Source: Bacteroidaceae bacterium
Lineage (GTDB): Bacteria; Bacteroidota; Bacteroidia; Bacteroidales; Muribaculaceae
NCBI GenBank assembly: GCA_021768245.1
Contig: JAETNO010000005.1
Span: 1-64,000, forward strand
DNA length: 64,000 bases
Direction: 5' to 3'
Shown: positions 1 to 9,108 of the stretch, piece after piece
How positions within the stretch are numbered: the stretch's first letter is position 1
How the letters are laid out: each line of letters begins with the position of its first letter
Made by a program: the position numbers and the translations under genes
Notes under the pieces: generated by a model
Databases searched by the model: none
What the model was told of the DNA's origin: nothing
Seen by the model: only the letters and a program-made list of their open reading frames with translations

Positions 1-57
1 GGGAAACATGGGGGCTGCGCGCCCCCAAACCCCGCGATGTGTTTTTCATATATAAGA

Positions 58-80
58 ATACGGGGGATGAAGCCCCGTAT
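58..80. terminator. Short GC-rich hairpin
   Basis: An 8-bp perfect stem (58-65 with 73-80) closes a 7-nt loop, and a second G/C hairpin sits at 10-26. No T-run follows on the + strand. They may end a transcript entering from outside the window, but the gene they serve is not visible. Confidence 0.3.
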
Positions 81-122
81 AATACAATATCACCAACCAT
101 TTTTGGCCACGTTACCATTAAT

Positions 123-165
123 GTGATGAGCGGGATAATGGTTCAACCATTATCCCGCTCATCAC
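123..165 (-). terminator. 19-bp perfect palindromic hairpin after the tRNA genes
   Basis: Positions 123-141 are exactly complementary to 147-165 with a 5-nt loop. The hairpin lies 20 nt downstream of the last tRNA-Asn in the direction of tRNA transcription, so it probably ends or protects that transcript. It lacks a T-run on the minus side, so it is not a textbook intrinsic terminator. Confidence 0.5.
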
Positions 166-184
166 TCTCGTTGTTTTCTTGTTG

Positions 185-258
185 CGCTTCAGGATGGGCT
201 TGAACCAACGACCCCCTGATTAACAGTCAGGTGCTCTAACCAACTGAGCTACTGAAGC
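185..258 (-). tRNA. tRNA-Asn(GTT), copy 2
   Basis: Read on the minus strand this 74-nt unit folds as a cloverleaf. The 7-bp acceptor stem pairs 252-258 with 186-192, the discriminator base is G at 185, and the T-loop has the usual TTCAAGC. The anticodon GTT is encoded at 222-224. The 3' CCA is not encoded and must be added enzymatically. It matches the copy at 318-391 with a 133-nt offset. Confidence 0.96.
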
Positions 259-317
259 ATATCTCATCGCACCTCACGGGGCTCCGAGACTGATATGAAT
301 TAACTTTGTTTGCGTTG

Positions 318-391
318 CGCTTCAGGATGGGCTTGAACCAACGACCCCCTGATTAACAGTCAGGTGCTCTAACCAACTGAGCTACTGAAGC
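318..391 (-). tRNA. tRNA-Asn(GTT), copy 1
   Basis: This is the promoter-proximal copy of the tandem tRNA-Asn pair. Acceptor stem 385-391 pairs with 319-325, the anticodon GTT is encoded at 355-357 and CCA is not encoded. A Bacteroidetes promoter lies about 50 nt upstream at 446-476, so both copies are probably made as one precursor with a 59-nt spacer. Confidence 0.96.
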
Positions 392-445
392 AAGATTCTT
401 TCGAATTGTGAACAAAAACAAAGGCCACTCCCCGTTTTTGCGATG

Positions 446-476
446 CAAAATTACGCCGTTTTTTTTAATTGTGCAA
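446..476 (-). promoter_or_regulatory. Promoter of the tRNA-Asn pair
   Basis: On the minus strand a TTG (474-476) is followed after 20 bp by TAATTTTG (446-453), matching the Bacteroidetes -33/-7 pattern. The predicted start near 439 leaves a leader of about 48 nt before the first tRNA. Confidence 0.65.
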
Positions 477-560
477 CCTTTTGACCGAAAATTTATCATC
501 CGTCTTTATTTTTTAAGCAAAAACTCACTATTTGATAGTTCGATTGTTATAATTATTGAC

Positions 561-568
561 TACCTTTG
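561..568 (+). promoter_or_regulatory. -7 element upstream of the CtpA-type protease
   Basis: TACCTTTG is a perfect TAnnTTTG -7 box about 75 bp before the gene. No clear TTTG lies at the right distance upstream (only GTTC), so the promoter is plausible but incomplete. Confidence 0.4.
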
Positions 569-641
569 GTCTCCGATTCGGCGATAGCCTCACGTAATCA
601 TCAACTGATCAACCGCTACTGTAATATTCAAGGTGTTTAAT

Positions 642-2291
642 ATGAAGAAACTTACACTTCTTGCCGCCCTCATAGTGATTCTCAGCGTCCTCGCTTCGGC
701 TGCCACGCGCAGCAAAAAGAACGATATATCGCGCAATCTCGACATCTTCAACGCACTCTACAAGGAGCTACAGACTTTCTATGTCGACTCCATAGACGCC
801 GAGAAATCAATCAACACGGCTATCGCAGCAATGCTCAACGATATCGACCCCTACACCGAATATATCTCCGTAAAGGAGCAGGACAAATTCCGTTCCATGA
901 CCACCGGCGAATACGGCGGCATAGGCTCTATCATCCAGCAGAGCGATGAAGGCGTCATCATAGTGGAGCCCTACGAGGGTAGCCCCGCGCAGACCGCAGG
1001 CCTCCGCCCCGGCGACATATTTCTTGAAATCGACGGCGACTCCGTCAACGGCCTGACTTCCGACCGTGTCAGCGAGAAGCTCAAAGGGCAGAGCGGCTCG
1101 ACACTGCGCCTGAAGATGAAACGTCCCTGGACCAAAGGCGACTCAATCATCGACTTCGAGCTCAAACGAGCCAAGATTCAGATTCCGTCAGTGACCTATG
1201 TAGGCATGGCCCGCCCGGGAATAGGCTATGTGAACCTCAACACATTCTCTGAAAAAAGCTACTCGGAAGTACGCGATGGAGTCGAAAGGCTCATAAAGGA
1301 CGGCGCGAAAGGGCTGATTCTTGACCTCCGGGGCAACGGCGGAGGCCTCGTGGAGAGCGCGGTCGAAATCCTCGGGCTTTTCCTTCCGAAAGGCACAGCC
1401 GTGCTGACCACCCGTGGCAAAGGGGTGCTCAACGAGAAAGTCTATAAGACAAGCACGAAGCCTATCGACACAAAAATACCTCTCGCAGTCCTCGTCGACG
1501 GCAGTTCCGCTTCCGCCTCTGAGATTGTGGCCGGAGCCCTGCAGGACCTCGACCGTGCAGTGGTCATAGGAGGACGCTCATATGGCAAGGGACTTGTGCA
1601 GAGCACCCGGGAACTCCCCTACGACGGACTTCTTAAAGTGACAATAGCAAAATACTACATACCTTCCGGACGCCTTATCCAGGCTATCGACTATTCCCAC
1701 CGCAACCCCGACGGGTCGGTGGCAAGAATCCCCGACAGCCTGACAAATGTGTTTAAGACCGCAGGCGGACGCGAGGTGCGCGACGGCGGAGGCATCACTC
1801 CCGATGTCAAGATTGAATATCCTGAAGTCAACCGCATGACCTATAATGTGGTACGTGACAACTGGGCTTTCGATTTCGCAAACAAATATGCCATGGAGCA
1901 TGATTCAATTCCGTCACCGGAGAAATTCGAAATCACCGACGATATCTACGCCCAGTTCAAAGGATTCATCGACCCCAAGAAGTTCAACTACGACAAAGTC
2001 TGCGAAAACGCCGTCAACCAGTTGCGCGAGATAGCGAAGGTGGAAGGCTACATGAACGATTCGACATCAGCCGAATTCGACCGGCTGGCAGCACTGCTCA
2101 AACACGACCTCGACCGGGACCTCGACATAAACCGCAAAAACCTCACTCCATATATAGCCGAGGAAATCCTCATGCGATATTATTTCAAACGCGGGGCCAC
2201 AGCCTACTCCCTCCGCGACGACGAAGCGGTGGACTCCGCGGCATCAATCCTCACTACCCCCCGCCTCGGCGAGATTTTAGGCAAGAAATAG
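642..2291 (+). CDS. S41 carboxy-terminal processing protease (CtpA/Prc type)
   Basis: This is a periplasmic or membrane-anchored serine protease that trims protein C-termini. The N-terminus is a signal/anchor (MKK then a hydrophobic stretch to about residue 22). A PDZ domain spans roughly residues 85-165 (SPAQTAGLRPGD core). The S41 catalytic part carries the Ser in SSASASE near residue 290 and the Lys in YGKG near 316, the Ser-Lys dyad of the family. At 549 aa it is the usual size for Bacteroidetes homologues. A GTG at 633 would add three residues, but ATG 642 starts directly at the signal peptide and is preferred. The gene lies 13 bp before mfd and may be co-transcribed with it. Confidence 0.9.
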   Translation: MKKLTLLAALIVILSVLASAATRSKKNDISRNLDIFNALYKELQTFYVDSIDAEKSINTAIAAMLNDIDPYTEYISVKEQDKFRSMTTGEYGGIGSIIQQSDEGVIIVEPYEGSPAQTAGLRPGDIFLEIDGDSVNGLTSDRVSEKLKGQSGSTLRLKMKRPWTKGDSIIDFELKRAKIQIPSVTYVGMARPGIGYVNLNTFSEKSYSEVRDGVERLIKDGAKGLILDLRGNGGGLVESAVEILGLFLPKGTAVLTTRGKGVLNEKVYKTSTKPIDTKIPLAVLVDGSSASASEIVAGALQDLDRAVVIGGRSYGKGLVQSTRELPYDGLLKVTIAKYYIPSGRLIQAIDYSHRNPDGSVARIPDSLTNVFKTAGGREVRDGGGITPDVKIEYPEVNRMTYNVVRDNWAFDFANKYAMEHDSIPSPEKFEITDDIYAQFKGFIDPKKFNYDKVCENAVNQLREIAKVEGYMNDSTSAEFDRLAALLKHDLDRDLDINRKNLTPYIAEEILMRYYFKRGATAYSLRDDEAVDSAASILTTPRLGEILGKK

Positions 2292-2304
2292 TTTCATACA
2301 AACT

Positions 2305-5300
2305 ATGACCATCCAGGAATTAAGTGAAGAATTCATGTCGCCACGCCGTCGCGAAGCCCTCGAAAAGGCTCTCGGCGGCGAGGCTGCGATAATGTCGGTC
2401 TACAATCTCGCCGGCTCGGCTCCGGCCATGATGCTCGGCTCCATTCCACCCCGTAAGATTCCGACAGTGGTCGTCGGCGACTCCCTCGACGACGCAGGCT
2501 ATATCTATCATGATTTGTCGCGACTGCTCGGCGAAGAGAAAGTGCTGCTTTTCCCCTCCGGCTATAAACGCGACATAAAATACGGTCAGGTCGACCCTCC
2601 GTCCCAAATACTCCGCACCGAAGCCCTCAACCACTGGCATTCGGACAGCGCGCCGGTCTATGTGGTCACCTATCCCGAGGCGTTAGCCGAAAAAGTGGCG
2701 CGTCGCGAGGTCATCGACAAGCACACGCTCCATCTCCGCAAAGGGGAGGAAACAGACCTCACAATGACAATCAAATGGCTGCGCGACAATGGCTTCATGG
2801 AGCAGGACTATGTCTATGAGCCGGGACAGTTCGCCGCCAGAGGCTCCATCCTCGACATTTTCGGCTACAGCCATGAACTTCCGTTCAGGATAGACTTTTT
2901 CGGCGACGAGATAGACTCAATCCGTACTTTCAACATAGAGACCCAGCTGTCGGAACGGCAACTGACCGACGTAGCCATCACGTCAGGGGTCGCTTCCCAA
3001 TCATCAGGAGAATCGCTGCTCGAATATATCGACCCGGATACGCTCTTCGTGGTGCGCGACGCAGCCTATACCGTGGAGCGAATCAAAGCCATCGCTTCAG
3101 AAGAGCTCTCACAGAGCGCCTTGATAGCCGGAGAGGCCGATACCGATACCAACGCGATGAAACAGGTGGTCGACGCCGGGACTTTCGCCACACGTTTCGC
3201 CTCTTTCCGTCAGCTGAGGTTCACGGCAGCCGCCCAGCCCGACCCCGAGGCAAAGGCATCGATAGACTTCAAATGCTCCCCGCAGGTCATATACCACAAG
3301 AACTTCGAACTTATTTCTGAAAGTTTTACAAAATTCCTTTCGGAAGGCTATAAAATCTACATCCTCTCCGACAGCGAGAAACAAATCGAACGTCTGAAAG
3401 TGATTTTCGCTGACCGTGACGACAAGATAGATTTCTCCCCGGTGATTTCTACCCTCCACGAAGGCTTCACTGACCATTCGCTGAAAATATGCGTGTTCAC
3501 CGACCACCAGATTTTCGACCGCTTCCATAAATACACCTTAAAAAGCGACCGTGCACGCTCAGGCAAGCTCGCACTCTCGCTGAAGGAGCTCAGCGCCATC
3601 GAACCCGGCGACTTCATTGTCCACGTAGACCACGGAGTGGGTAAGTTCGCGGGACTCCTGCGCACCAATGTCAACGGCAAGACCCAGGAAATGATAAAGC
3701 TCGTCTATGCTAACGACGATATCATCTTCGTGTCAATCCACGCCCTCCACAAGCTCGCGAAATATCGCGGGAAGGAAGGGGTGCCTCCGAAAATCAACAA
3801 ACTCGGCTCCGGAGCATGGAACCGCATGAAGGAGCGCACAAAATCGAAACTAAAGGATATAGCCCGTGACCTTATCAAACTCTATGCCGCACGCAAAGAG
3901 GAAAAGGGCCACGCTTTCGCCCCCGACAGTTATCTCCAGCAGGAACTCGAGGCATCATTCATCTACGAGGATACTCCCGACCAGCTCACCGCCACCAAGG
4001 CGGTGAAAGCCGACATGGAGAGCGAGAAACCGATGGACAGGCTCATCTGTGGCGACGTAGGCTTCGGCAAGACCGAAATAGCCATACGCGCAGCCTTCAA
4101 AGCGGCTGCCGACGGAAAGCAGACTGCCGTACTCGTTCCTACCACAGTGCTGGCCTACCAGCACTTCAACACCTTCCGCGAACGGTTGAAAGACCTTCCC
4201 GTCCGTGTCGACTACCTATCCCGCGCCCGTACCGCGAAACAGGTCAAGGAGATAGTCAAAGACCTCGGCGATGGGAAAATAGATATCCTCATCGGGACCC
4301 ACAAGATAATCGGTAAAGAGGTGAAATTCAAAGACCTCGGGCTGCTCATCGTGGACGAGGAACAGAAATTCGGCGTAGCGGTCAAGGAAAAGCTCAAACA
4401 GATGAAGGTCAATGTCGACACCCTCACCATGAGTGCGACACCAATCCCCCGCACCCTTCAGTTCTCCCTCATGGGCGCACGTGACCTCACCTCGCTCAAC
4501 ACCCCTCCGGCCAACCGCTACCCTATAATCACCTCGGTCAACGCCGGGGGCGACGATATCATAAGCGAAGCCGTCAATTTCGAACTTTCGCGCAACGGGC
4601 AGGTGTTCATGATCAACAACCGCATCGAAGGCCTCTATGAGCTCGAAGCCCAGGTGAAAAGGCTCATACCCGACGCCCGCACTATCGTGGCCCACGGACA
4701 GATGCCCCCCGAGAAACTCGAAAAAGCAATCATCGACTTCGCCAACCATGACTACGACGTGCTGATAGCCACCACTATAATCGAAAGCGGCATCGACATG
4801 CCCAACGTCAACACAATCATAGTCAACAACGCCCAGAATTTCGGATTGAGCGAGCTCCATCAGCTCCGCGGGCGCGTAGGGCGCAGCAACCGTAAGGCCT
4901 TTGCCTACCTTCTCGTGCCTCCCCACATACCGTTGTCACCCGTGGCACGCCGTCGCCTTCAGGCAATCGAAAGCTTCAGCGACCTCGGAAGCGGAATCCA
5001 TATCGCCATGCAGGACCTCGACATACGCGGCGCAGGCAACCTGCTCGGAGCGGAACAGTCGGGTTTCATCGCCGACCTCGGATATGAGACATACCAAAAA
5101 ATCCTTAAAGAGGCTGTCACCGAACTCCGCACAGAAGAGTTCGCCGAACTCGACAAGGCTGACCGCATCGACGAGCAGGAGCAGGATTTCGTGGCCGACT
5201 GCGTGATTGAAAGCGACATGGAACTTCTGCTGCCTGCAGACTACGTGCCAACCGAAAGCGAGAGGATATCCCTCTACCAGGAACTTGACGGTATTGAACG

Positions 5301-5643
5301 CGAAATCGACCTCAAAGCTTTCAGCGACCGCCTCACCGACCGCTTCGGCACAATTCCGGCTGTCACTGCCGAACTCCTCCGCATCCCACGCCTCAGACGG
5401 CTTGCCAGACGGCTCGGCATCGAAAAAGTGTCATTGAAACAAGGGAAAATGTACACTTATTTCGTCGATGAGAGCAACAAGGCCTACTATCAGTCCGAGA
5501 TGTTCGGCAAGATGCTCAACTATCTGACCGCCAATCCACGCCGCGTTCAGATTCGCGAGCGTAACGGCAAGCGTTCTTTCGCCATAGCAAATGTCGACAC
5601 CGTCGAGACCGCCGTCGACATCCTGCAACAGATTCTTGGCTGA
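2305..5643 (+). CDS. mfd: Transcription-repair coupling factor Mfd
   Basis: Mfd is an ATP-driven translocase that removes stalled RNA polymerase from damaged DNA and recruits UvrA. The 1112-aa length is typical. In order it has UvrB-like N-terminal domains, an RNA-polymerase-interacting region before the motor (GDFIVHVDHGVGKF), then the two RecA-like motor domains. Walker A (GDVGFGKTE) is near residue 583 and the DEEQKFG box near 683, and a TRG motif region contains LHQLRGRVGR. The C-terminal UvrA-masking domain is present. The first ATG after the upstream stop is used, and no frameshift was seen. Confidence 0.97.
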   Translation: MTIQELSEEFMSPRRREALEKALGGEAAIMSVYNLAGSAPAMMLGSIPPRKIPTVVVGDSLDDAGYIYHDLSRLLGEEKVLLFPSGYKRDIKYGQVDPPSQILRTEALNHWHSDSAPVYVVTYPEALAEKVARREVIDKHTLHLRKGEETDLTMTIKWLRDNGFMEQDYVYEPGQFAARGSILDIFGYSHELPFRIDFFGDEIDSIRTFNIETQLSERQLTDVAITSGVASQSSGESLLEYIDPDTLFVVRDAAYTVERIKAIASEELSQSALIAGEADTDTNAMKQVVDAGTFATRFASFRQLRFTAAAQPDPEAKASIDFKCSPQVIYHKNFELISESFTKFLSEGYKIYILSDSEKQIERLKVIFADRDDKIDFSPVISTLHEGFTDHSLKICVFTDHQIFDRFHKYTLKSDRARSGKLALSLKELSAIEPGDFIVHVDHGVGKFAGLLRTNVNGKTQEMIKLVYANDDIIFVSIHALHKLAKYRGKEGVPPKINKLGSGAWNRMKERTKSKLKDIARDLIKLYAARKEEKGHAFAPDSYLQQELEASFIYEDTPDQLTATKAVKADMESEKPMDRLICGDVGFGKTEIAIRAAFKAAADGKQTAVLVPTTVLAYQHFNTFRERLKDLPVRVDYLSRARTAKQVKEIVKDLGDGKIDILIGTHKIIGKEVKFKDLGLLIVDEEQKFGVAVKEKLKQMKVNVDTLTMSATPIPRTLQFSLMGARDLTSLNTPPANRYPIITSVNAGGDDIISEAVNFELSRNGQVFMINNRIEGLYELEAQVKRLIPDARTIVAHGQMPPEKLEKAIIDFANHDYDVLIATTIIESGIDMPNVNTIIVNNAQNFGLSELHQLRGRVGRSNRKAFAYLLVPPHIPLSPVARRRLQAIESFSDLGSGIHIAMQDLDIRGAGNLLGAEQSGFIADLGYETYQKILKEAVTELRTEEFAELDKADRIDEQEQDFVADCVIESDMELLLPADYVPTESERISLYQELDGIEREIDLKAFSDRLTDRFGTIPAVTAELLRIPRLRRLARRLGIEKVSLKQGKMYTYFVDESNKAYYQSEMFGKMLNYLTANPRRVQIRERNGKRSFAIANVDTVETAVDILQQILG

Positions 5644-5808
5644 ATCTGGACAGCAGCAAGGTTAATGAATGTTAAATAGGTTCGACTCTCACAGCCACAT
5701 GGCGTCGGTTGGGGGATTTTTAGTAACTTTACCCCTTAATTTGAGGATAGTAGGCTCTGCTTGCTGTCAGATATTTCATTACATAATACCCCTGCTTAGA
5801 CATCAGCG

Positions 5809-6903
5809 ATGGAACAAGATAAGAAAATCCGTGTCGGAATCACCCATGGCGACATAAACGGCATCGGCTATGAAGTGCTGCTCAAGACATTGAGCGACAC
5901 CCGTATAGTGGAGCTGTGCACACCGGTGGTCTACGGCTCGGCCAAAATTGCCGCTTTCTACCGCAAAAACATCGATATCCCGGCCTTCAAACTGTTTCAG
6001 ATTGAAAACGCCGACGACGCGGCTGAAGACCAAATCAATATAATCAACATCGTCCCCGAGGATTGCAAGGTTGAGCCGGGACAGGCTACTGAAACCGCCG
6101 GAAAAGCCGCCATTGCCGCACTCGAACGCGCTACAGCCGACCTTCGTGGAGGACTGATTGACGTGCTTGTCACCGCTCCAATCAACAAAAAGACCATCCA
6201 TAGCGAAGAGTTTTCCTTCCCCGGCCATACCGAATATCTTCAGGAACGCATCGGCGAGGGAAAAGAGGCCATGATGATTATGTGTAGCGACTCTCTCCGT
6301 GTCGCACTCGTCACAATCCATGATGCAATCGCCGAAGTGGCTCCTTCAATAAGCGCCAAGGCTGTGCTCGACAAGATATTGGCTTTCAACCGCTCGCTTA
6401 CCGAGGATTTCGGAATTCACGCCCCGCGCATCGCAGTGCTCGGGCTCAATCCCCACGCAGGCGATGCAGGCGTGATAGGCAGTGAGGAGGACGAAATTAT
6501 CACTCCCGCCATAGCCGAAGCCTCAAAGCGCAAAGTCCTCGCCTTCGGTCCATATCCTGCCGATGGATTTTTCGGTAGCGGGGCCTACAGGAAATTCGAC
6601 GGCATCCTCGCAATGTACCATGACCAGGGACTTATACCCTTCAAACTTCTCGCTGCCGAGAACGGGGTGAACTTTACCGCCGGTCTTCCCTATGTGCGCA
6701 CTTCACCGGATCACGGGACGGCCTATGACATCGCAGGACAGGGCGTGGCCGACGAGCAGTCGATGCGCGAGGCCATCTATGCCGCAATCGATATCTACCG
6801 CAACCGTCAACGCGAAGCCGAAGCGACGGCAAACCCGCTCCGTAAGCAAAACTTCGACAGAGGCAGCGACAAACTCCCGGTCGAGAAGAAGACTAACGAT
6901 TGA
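5809..6903 (+). CDS. pdxA: 4-hydroxythreonine-4-phosphate dehydrogenase PdxA
   Basis: PdxA oxidises 4-phospho-hydroxy-L-threonine for pyridoxal phosphate synthesis in the cytoplasm. The N-terminal GDINGIGYE motif is the Bacteroidetes form of the usual GDPAGIGPE. The central NPHAGDAG and C-terminal YHDQGLIPFK segments are family signatures that include metal and substrate ligands. The length of 364 aa is normal. The gene is followed after 31 bp by the nucleotidyltransferase that begins the lipid gene run, so it may share that operon. A TAACTTTA sequence at 5724-5731 is a weak -7 candidate. Confidence 0.95.
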   Translation: MEQDKKIRVGITHGDINGIGYEVLLKTLSDTRIVELCTPVVYGSAKIAAFYRKNIDIPAFKLFQIENADDAAEDQINIINIVPEDCKVEPGQATETAGKAAIAALERATADLRGGLIDVLVTAPINKKTIHSEEFSFPGHTEYLQERIGEGKEAMMIMCSDSLRVALVTIHDAIAEVAPSISAKAVLDKILAFNRSLTEDFGIHAPRIAVLGLNPHAGDAGVIGSEEDEIITPAIAEASKRKVLAFGPYPADGFFGSGAYRKFDGILAMYHDQGLIPFKLLAAENGVNFTAGLPYVRTSPDHGTAYDIAGQGVADEQSMREAIYAAIDIYRNRQREAEATANPLRKQNFDRGSDKLPVEKKTND

Positions 6904-6934
6904 ATAACAGAAGCCACAGAAACCGGTCACTAAA

Positions 6935-7633
6935 ATGGACTTTGCAATCATAGCGGCAGGAAATGGTGAACGCCTGAGCAGGGAGGGAGCAAGCCTTCCC
7001 AAACCGCTCGTCAATCTCGGAGGCAAACCGATGATAGGCCGTCTGATTGAAGTTCTCAACCAGTCGGGAGCTACATCAATATGCGTGATTGTAAACGAAA
7101 ATTCAGGCACCGCAGTCGCTGACTATCTCAACACCCTGCGCTCCAAGGCTCCTATAAAAATCACCGTAAAATCCACCGCAGGCTCGATGGAGAGTTTCAG
7201 CGAGCTTTCCAAAAGCCTTGACCGCAACCGTGACTTCTGCCTGCTGACAGTCGACACAGTGTTCCGCCCCGAAGAATTCTCACAATTCATCAGCGAATTC
7301 ATGTCCGACGATAAAGCAGACGGCTATATGGCCGTGACTGATTATGTGGCGGATGAGAAGCCGCTCTACGTAATGACAAGTGACGATGGTGAAATCACAG
7401 GCTTTCTTGACAGTCCGGTGCCGCAAGTGAAGTTCGTGTCAGGCGGCATCTATGCACTCCGCCCAAGTGCGCTCGACATACTTGACGATTGCCGCAGCCA
7501 GGGCGTCACCCGCCTGCGTGATTTCCAACGCGCTCTGATAGCCGCCGGCCTCCACCTCAAGGCGCGCCTATTTAGCAAGATAGTCGATGTCGACCACATA
7601 GCCGACCTTGAAGAGGCACAAAAAATGATATAA
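6935..7633 (+). CDS. MobA/GT-A-fold nucleotidyltransferase of the lipid operon
   Basis: This 232-aa protein is a nucleotide-diphospho-sugar-type transferase. The N-terminal AAGNGERLS and PKPL motifs are the nucleotide-binding loop and its lysine, and LLTVDTVF near residue 105 supplies the metal-binding Asp. Relatives join NTP to sugar- or polyol-phosphates. It is followed by lipid head-group genes, including two CDP-alcohol phosphatidyltransferases, so a CTP:polyol-phosphate cytidylyltransferase (for example making CDP-inositol) is an attractive inference. The substrate cannot be read from sequence. Spacing is 31 bp from pdxA and 26 bp to the next gene. Confidence 0.75.
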   Translation: MDFAIIAAGNGERLSREGASLPKPLVNLGGKPMIGRLIEVLNQSGATSICVIVNENSGTAVADYLNTLRSKAPIKITVKSTAGSMESFSELSKSLDRNRDFCLLTVDTVFRPEEFSQFISEFMSDDKADGYMAVTDYVADEKPLYVMTSDDGEITGFLDSPVPQVKFVSGGIYALRPSALDILDDCRSQGVTRLRDFQRALIAAGLHLKARLFSKIVDVDHIADLEEAQKMI

Positions 7634-7659
7634 AACACCTATATATTATATAAAGAGAT

Positions 7660-8526
7660 ATGGCTGATATCAAGATAGCCGGAATAATGAGGGCCGGAGC
7701 CTTTTCGCCGAACCATATCGGCAATGACGCCTCAATCCTCAATCTCACCGCCGAACAGCTCAGGAAACGGGGCTGCGAGGTGAAAATCTACAGCGAGGAG
7801 CAACTGATTGCCGGACATGTCAATGAGGACATAATCATAAACATGTGCCGTGACCACCGCTCGTTCCCCATACTCCAGCAGAAGGAGGACGCCGGAGCCT
7901 TGGTAATAAACTCAGGCTACGGTGTCGAGAACTGCACGCGTGAACGCATGACCCGAATCCTGCTCGGCAGCAATATCCCGACACCTGACAGCCTTATGGT
8001 CAATACTAATGAGGTTGTGACCCAGCGCATGAAGGATGCCGGCATGACCAAGGTGTGGGTGAAACGCGGGGACTTCCATACGATGCACAAAGAGGATGTC
8101 ACCTACGTGCGCCATCCCGAAGAAGCCCAGGAAGTATTGCAAGAATATTTCCTGCGCGGCATCAAACGCGCGGTAATAAACCGTCACATCGAAGGGGAAC
8201 TGCTGAAGTTCTACGGAGTCGTAGGCACCTCCTATTTCCATTGCTTCTTCCATTTCGGCTCACGCGACAAGAACGGCACCGACGAGGACAAGCCCCGTTT
8301 CGACCATGAGGCACTCAAGACCGCATGTCTCAGCGCAGCCGATGCCCTCGGAATAAAAATCTACGGCGGAGACGCCATAATACTCCCCGACGGCTCATTC
8401 ACCATCATCGACTTCAACGATTGGCCGAGCTTCGCTCCATGCCGCGCAGAAGCCTCGGCGGTGATAGCCCGGGCCATCCTTAGTGAAATCAAGGCCCATA
8501 ATGCAAAGAAAACATCAAAGAAATAA
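7660..8526 (+). CDS. ATP-grasp-fold protein of unknown substrate
   Basis: This 288-aa protein looks like a RimK-like ATP-grasp ligase or kinase. A pre-ATP-grasp region (about 1-95) is followed by the RILLGSNIPTPDS lid segment, a KxG-like stretch (VWVKRGDF near 125) and the C-terminal metal-binding DAIILPDGS and DFNDWPSF (about 235-260). ATP-grasp enzymes usually join a carboxylate to an amine or thiol, or phosphorylate a polyol, as inositol phosphate kinases do. Its place between a nucleotidyltransferase and PgpA suggests head-group activation, which is inference. The stop is 9 bp before the next ATG. Confidence 0.65.
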   Translation: MADIKIAGIMRAGAFSPNHIGNDASILNLTAEQLRKRGCEVKIYSEEQLIAGHVNEDIIINMCRDHRSFPILQQKEDAGALVINSGYGVENCTRERMTRILLGSNIPTPDSLMVNTNEVVTQRMKDAGMTKVWVKRGDFHTMHKEDVTYVRHPEEAQEVLQEYFLRGIKRAVINRHIEGELLKFYGVVGTSYFHCFFHFGSRDKNGTDEDKPRFDHEALKTACLSAADALGIKIYGGDAIILPDGSFTIIDFNDWPSFAPCRAEASAVIARAILSEIKAHNAKKTSKK

Positions 8527-8535
8527 GTGCCAAAG

Positions 8536-9057
8536 ATGAACACCGCAAAGCAACGTCACTTCCACTTCTTCCCGAAGATGATAGCCACCTCCTTTGGTGC
8601 CGGCTTCTGGCCCTACGGCCCCGGAACCGCAGGAGCCGTCATAGGGCTCGTCCTCTGGCTACCGCTCGCATTGACAGGCTACCCTACAGGCACTTTCCTC
8701 GCTACGCTCGGTCTTATCGTAGTCTTCACTGCCCTCGGGATATGGTCAGCAAACATCGCGGAAGAATTCTGGGGCCCTGACCCATCGAAAGTAGTGATGG
8801 ACGAAACGGTCGGCCAATGGATTGCCATGCTTCCGCTGTCGGTCTTCGCCGCAACTCCAAGCCCCCTCTCTTCAGGGTCTTTTTGGCTATGGGCCATAGT
8901 GTCACTTATCCTTTTCCGCTTTTTCGATATAGTGAAACCGCTCGGAGTCAGAAAAATGGAAGAGCTGCCTGGAGGCACAGGCGTGATGGCCGACGATATC
9001 CTCGCCGGCATATACAGTGCGGCAATCCTGGCCCTAAGCATGTATTTCTTTAATTAA
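8536..9057 (+). CDS. pgpA: PgpA-family lipid phosphatase
   Basis: PgpA enzymes are inner-membrane phosphatases that remove the terminal phosphate of phosphatidylglycerophosphate or related lipids. Family features are the N-terminal GxWPYGPGTAG, VMDETVGQW, FRFFDIVKP and the C-terminal GGTGVMADDILAG, together with about four membrane segments. In an inositol-lipid setting it could act on phosphatidylinositol phosphate instead, which is inference. The frame also opens at GTG 8527, directly on the preceding stop. ATG 8536 is preferred because nothing conserved precedes it. Confidence 0.85.
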   Translation: MNTAKQRHFHFFPKMIATSFGAGFWPYGPGTAGAVIGLVLWLPLALTGYPTGTFLATLGLIVVFTALGIWSANIAEEFWGPDPSKVVMDETVGQWIAMLPLSVFAATPSPLSSGSFWLWAIVSLILFRFFDIVKPLGVRKMEELPGGTGVMADDILAGIYSAAILALSMYFFN

Positions 9058-9108
9058 GATGATTTTTCAACAATAAAAGTAAACAAGCGCGCAACGCCAA
9101 AACCGCCA

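Noticed and set aside
4216..4926. 236-aa minus-strand ORF inside mfd
   Set aside because: It is the antisense of a strongly conserved helicase region and has no recognisable domain.
5669..5857. 62-aa ORF between mfd and pdxA
   Set aside because: Overlaps the pdxA start in another frame and has no family features.
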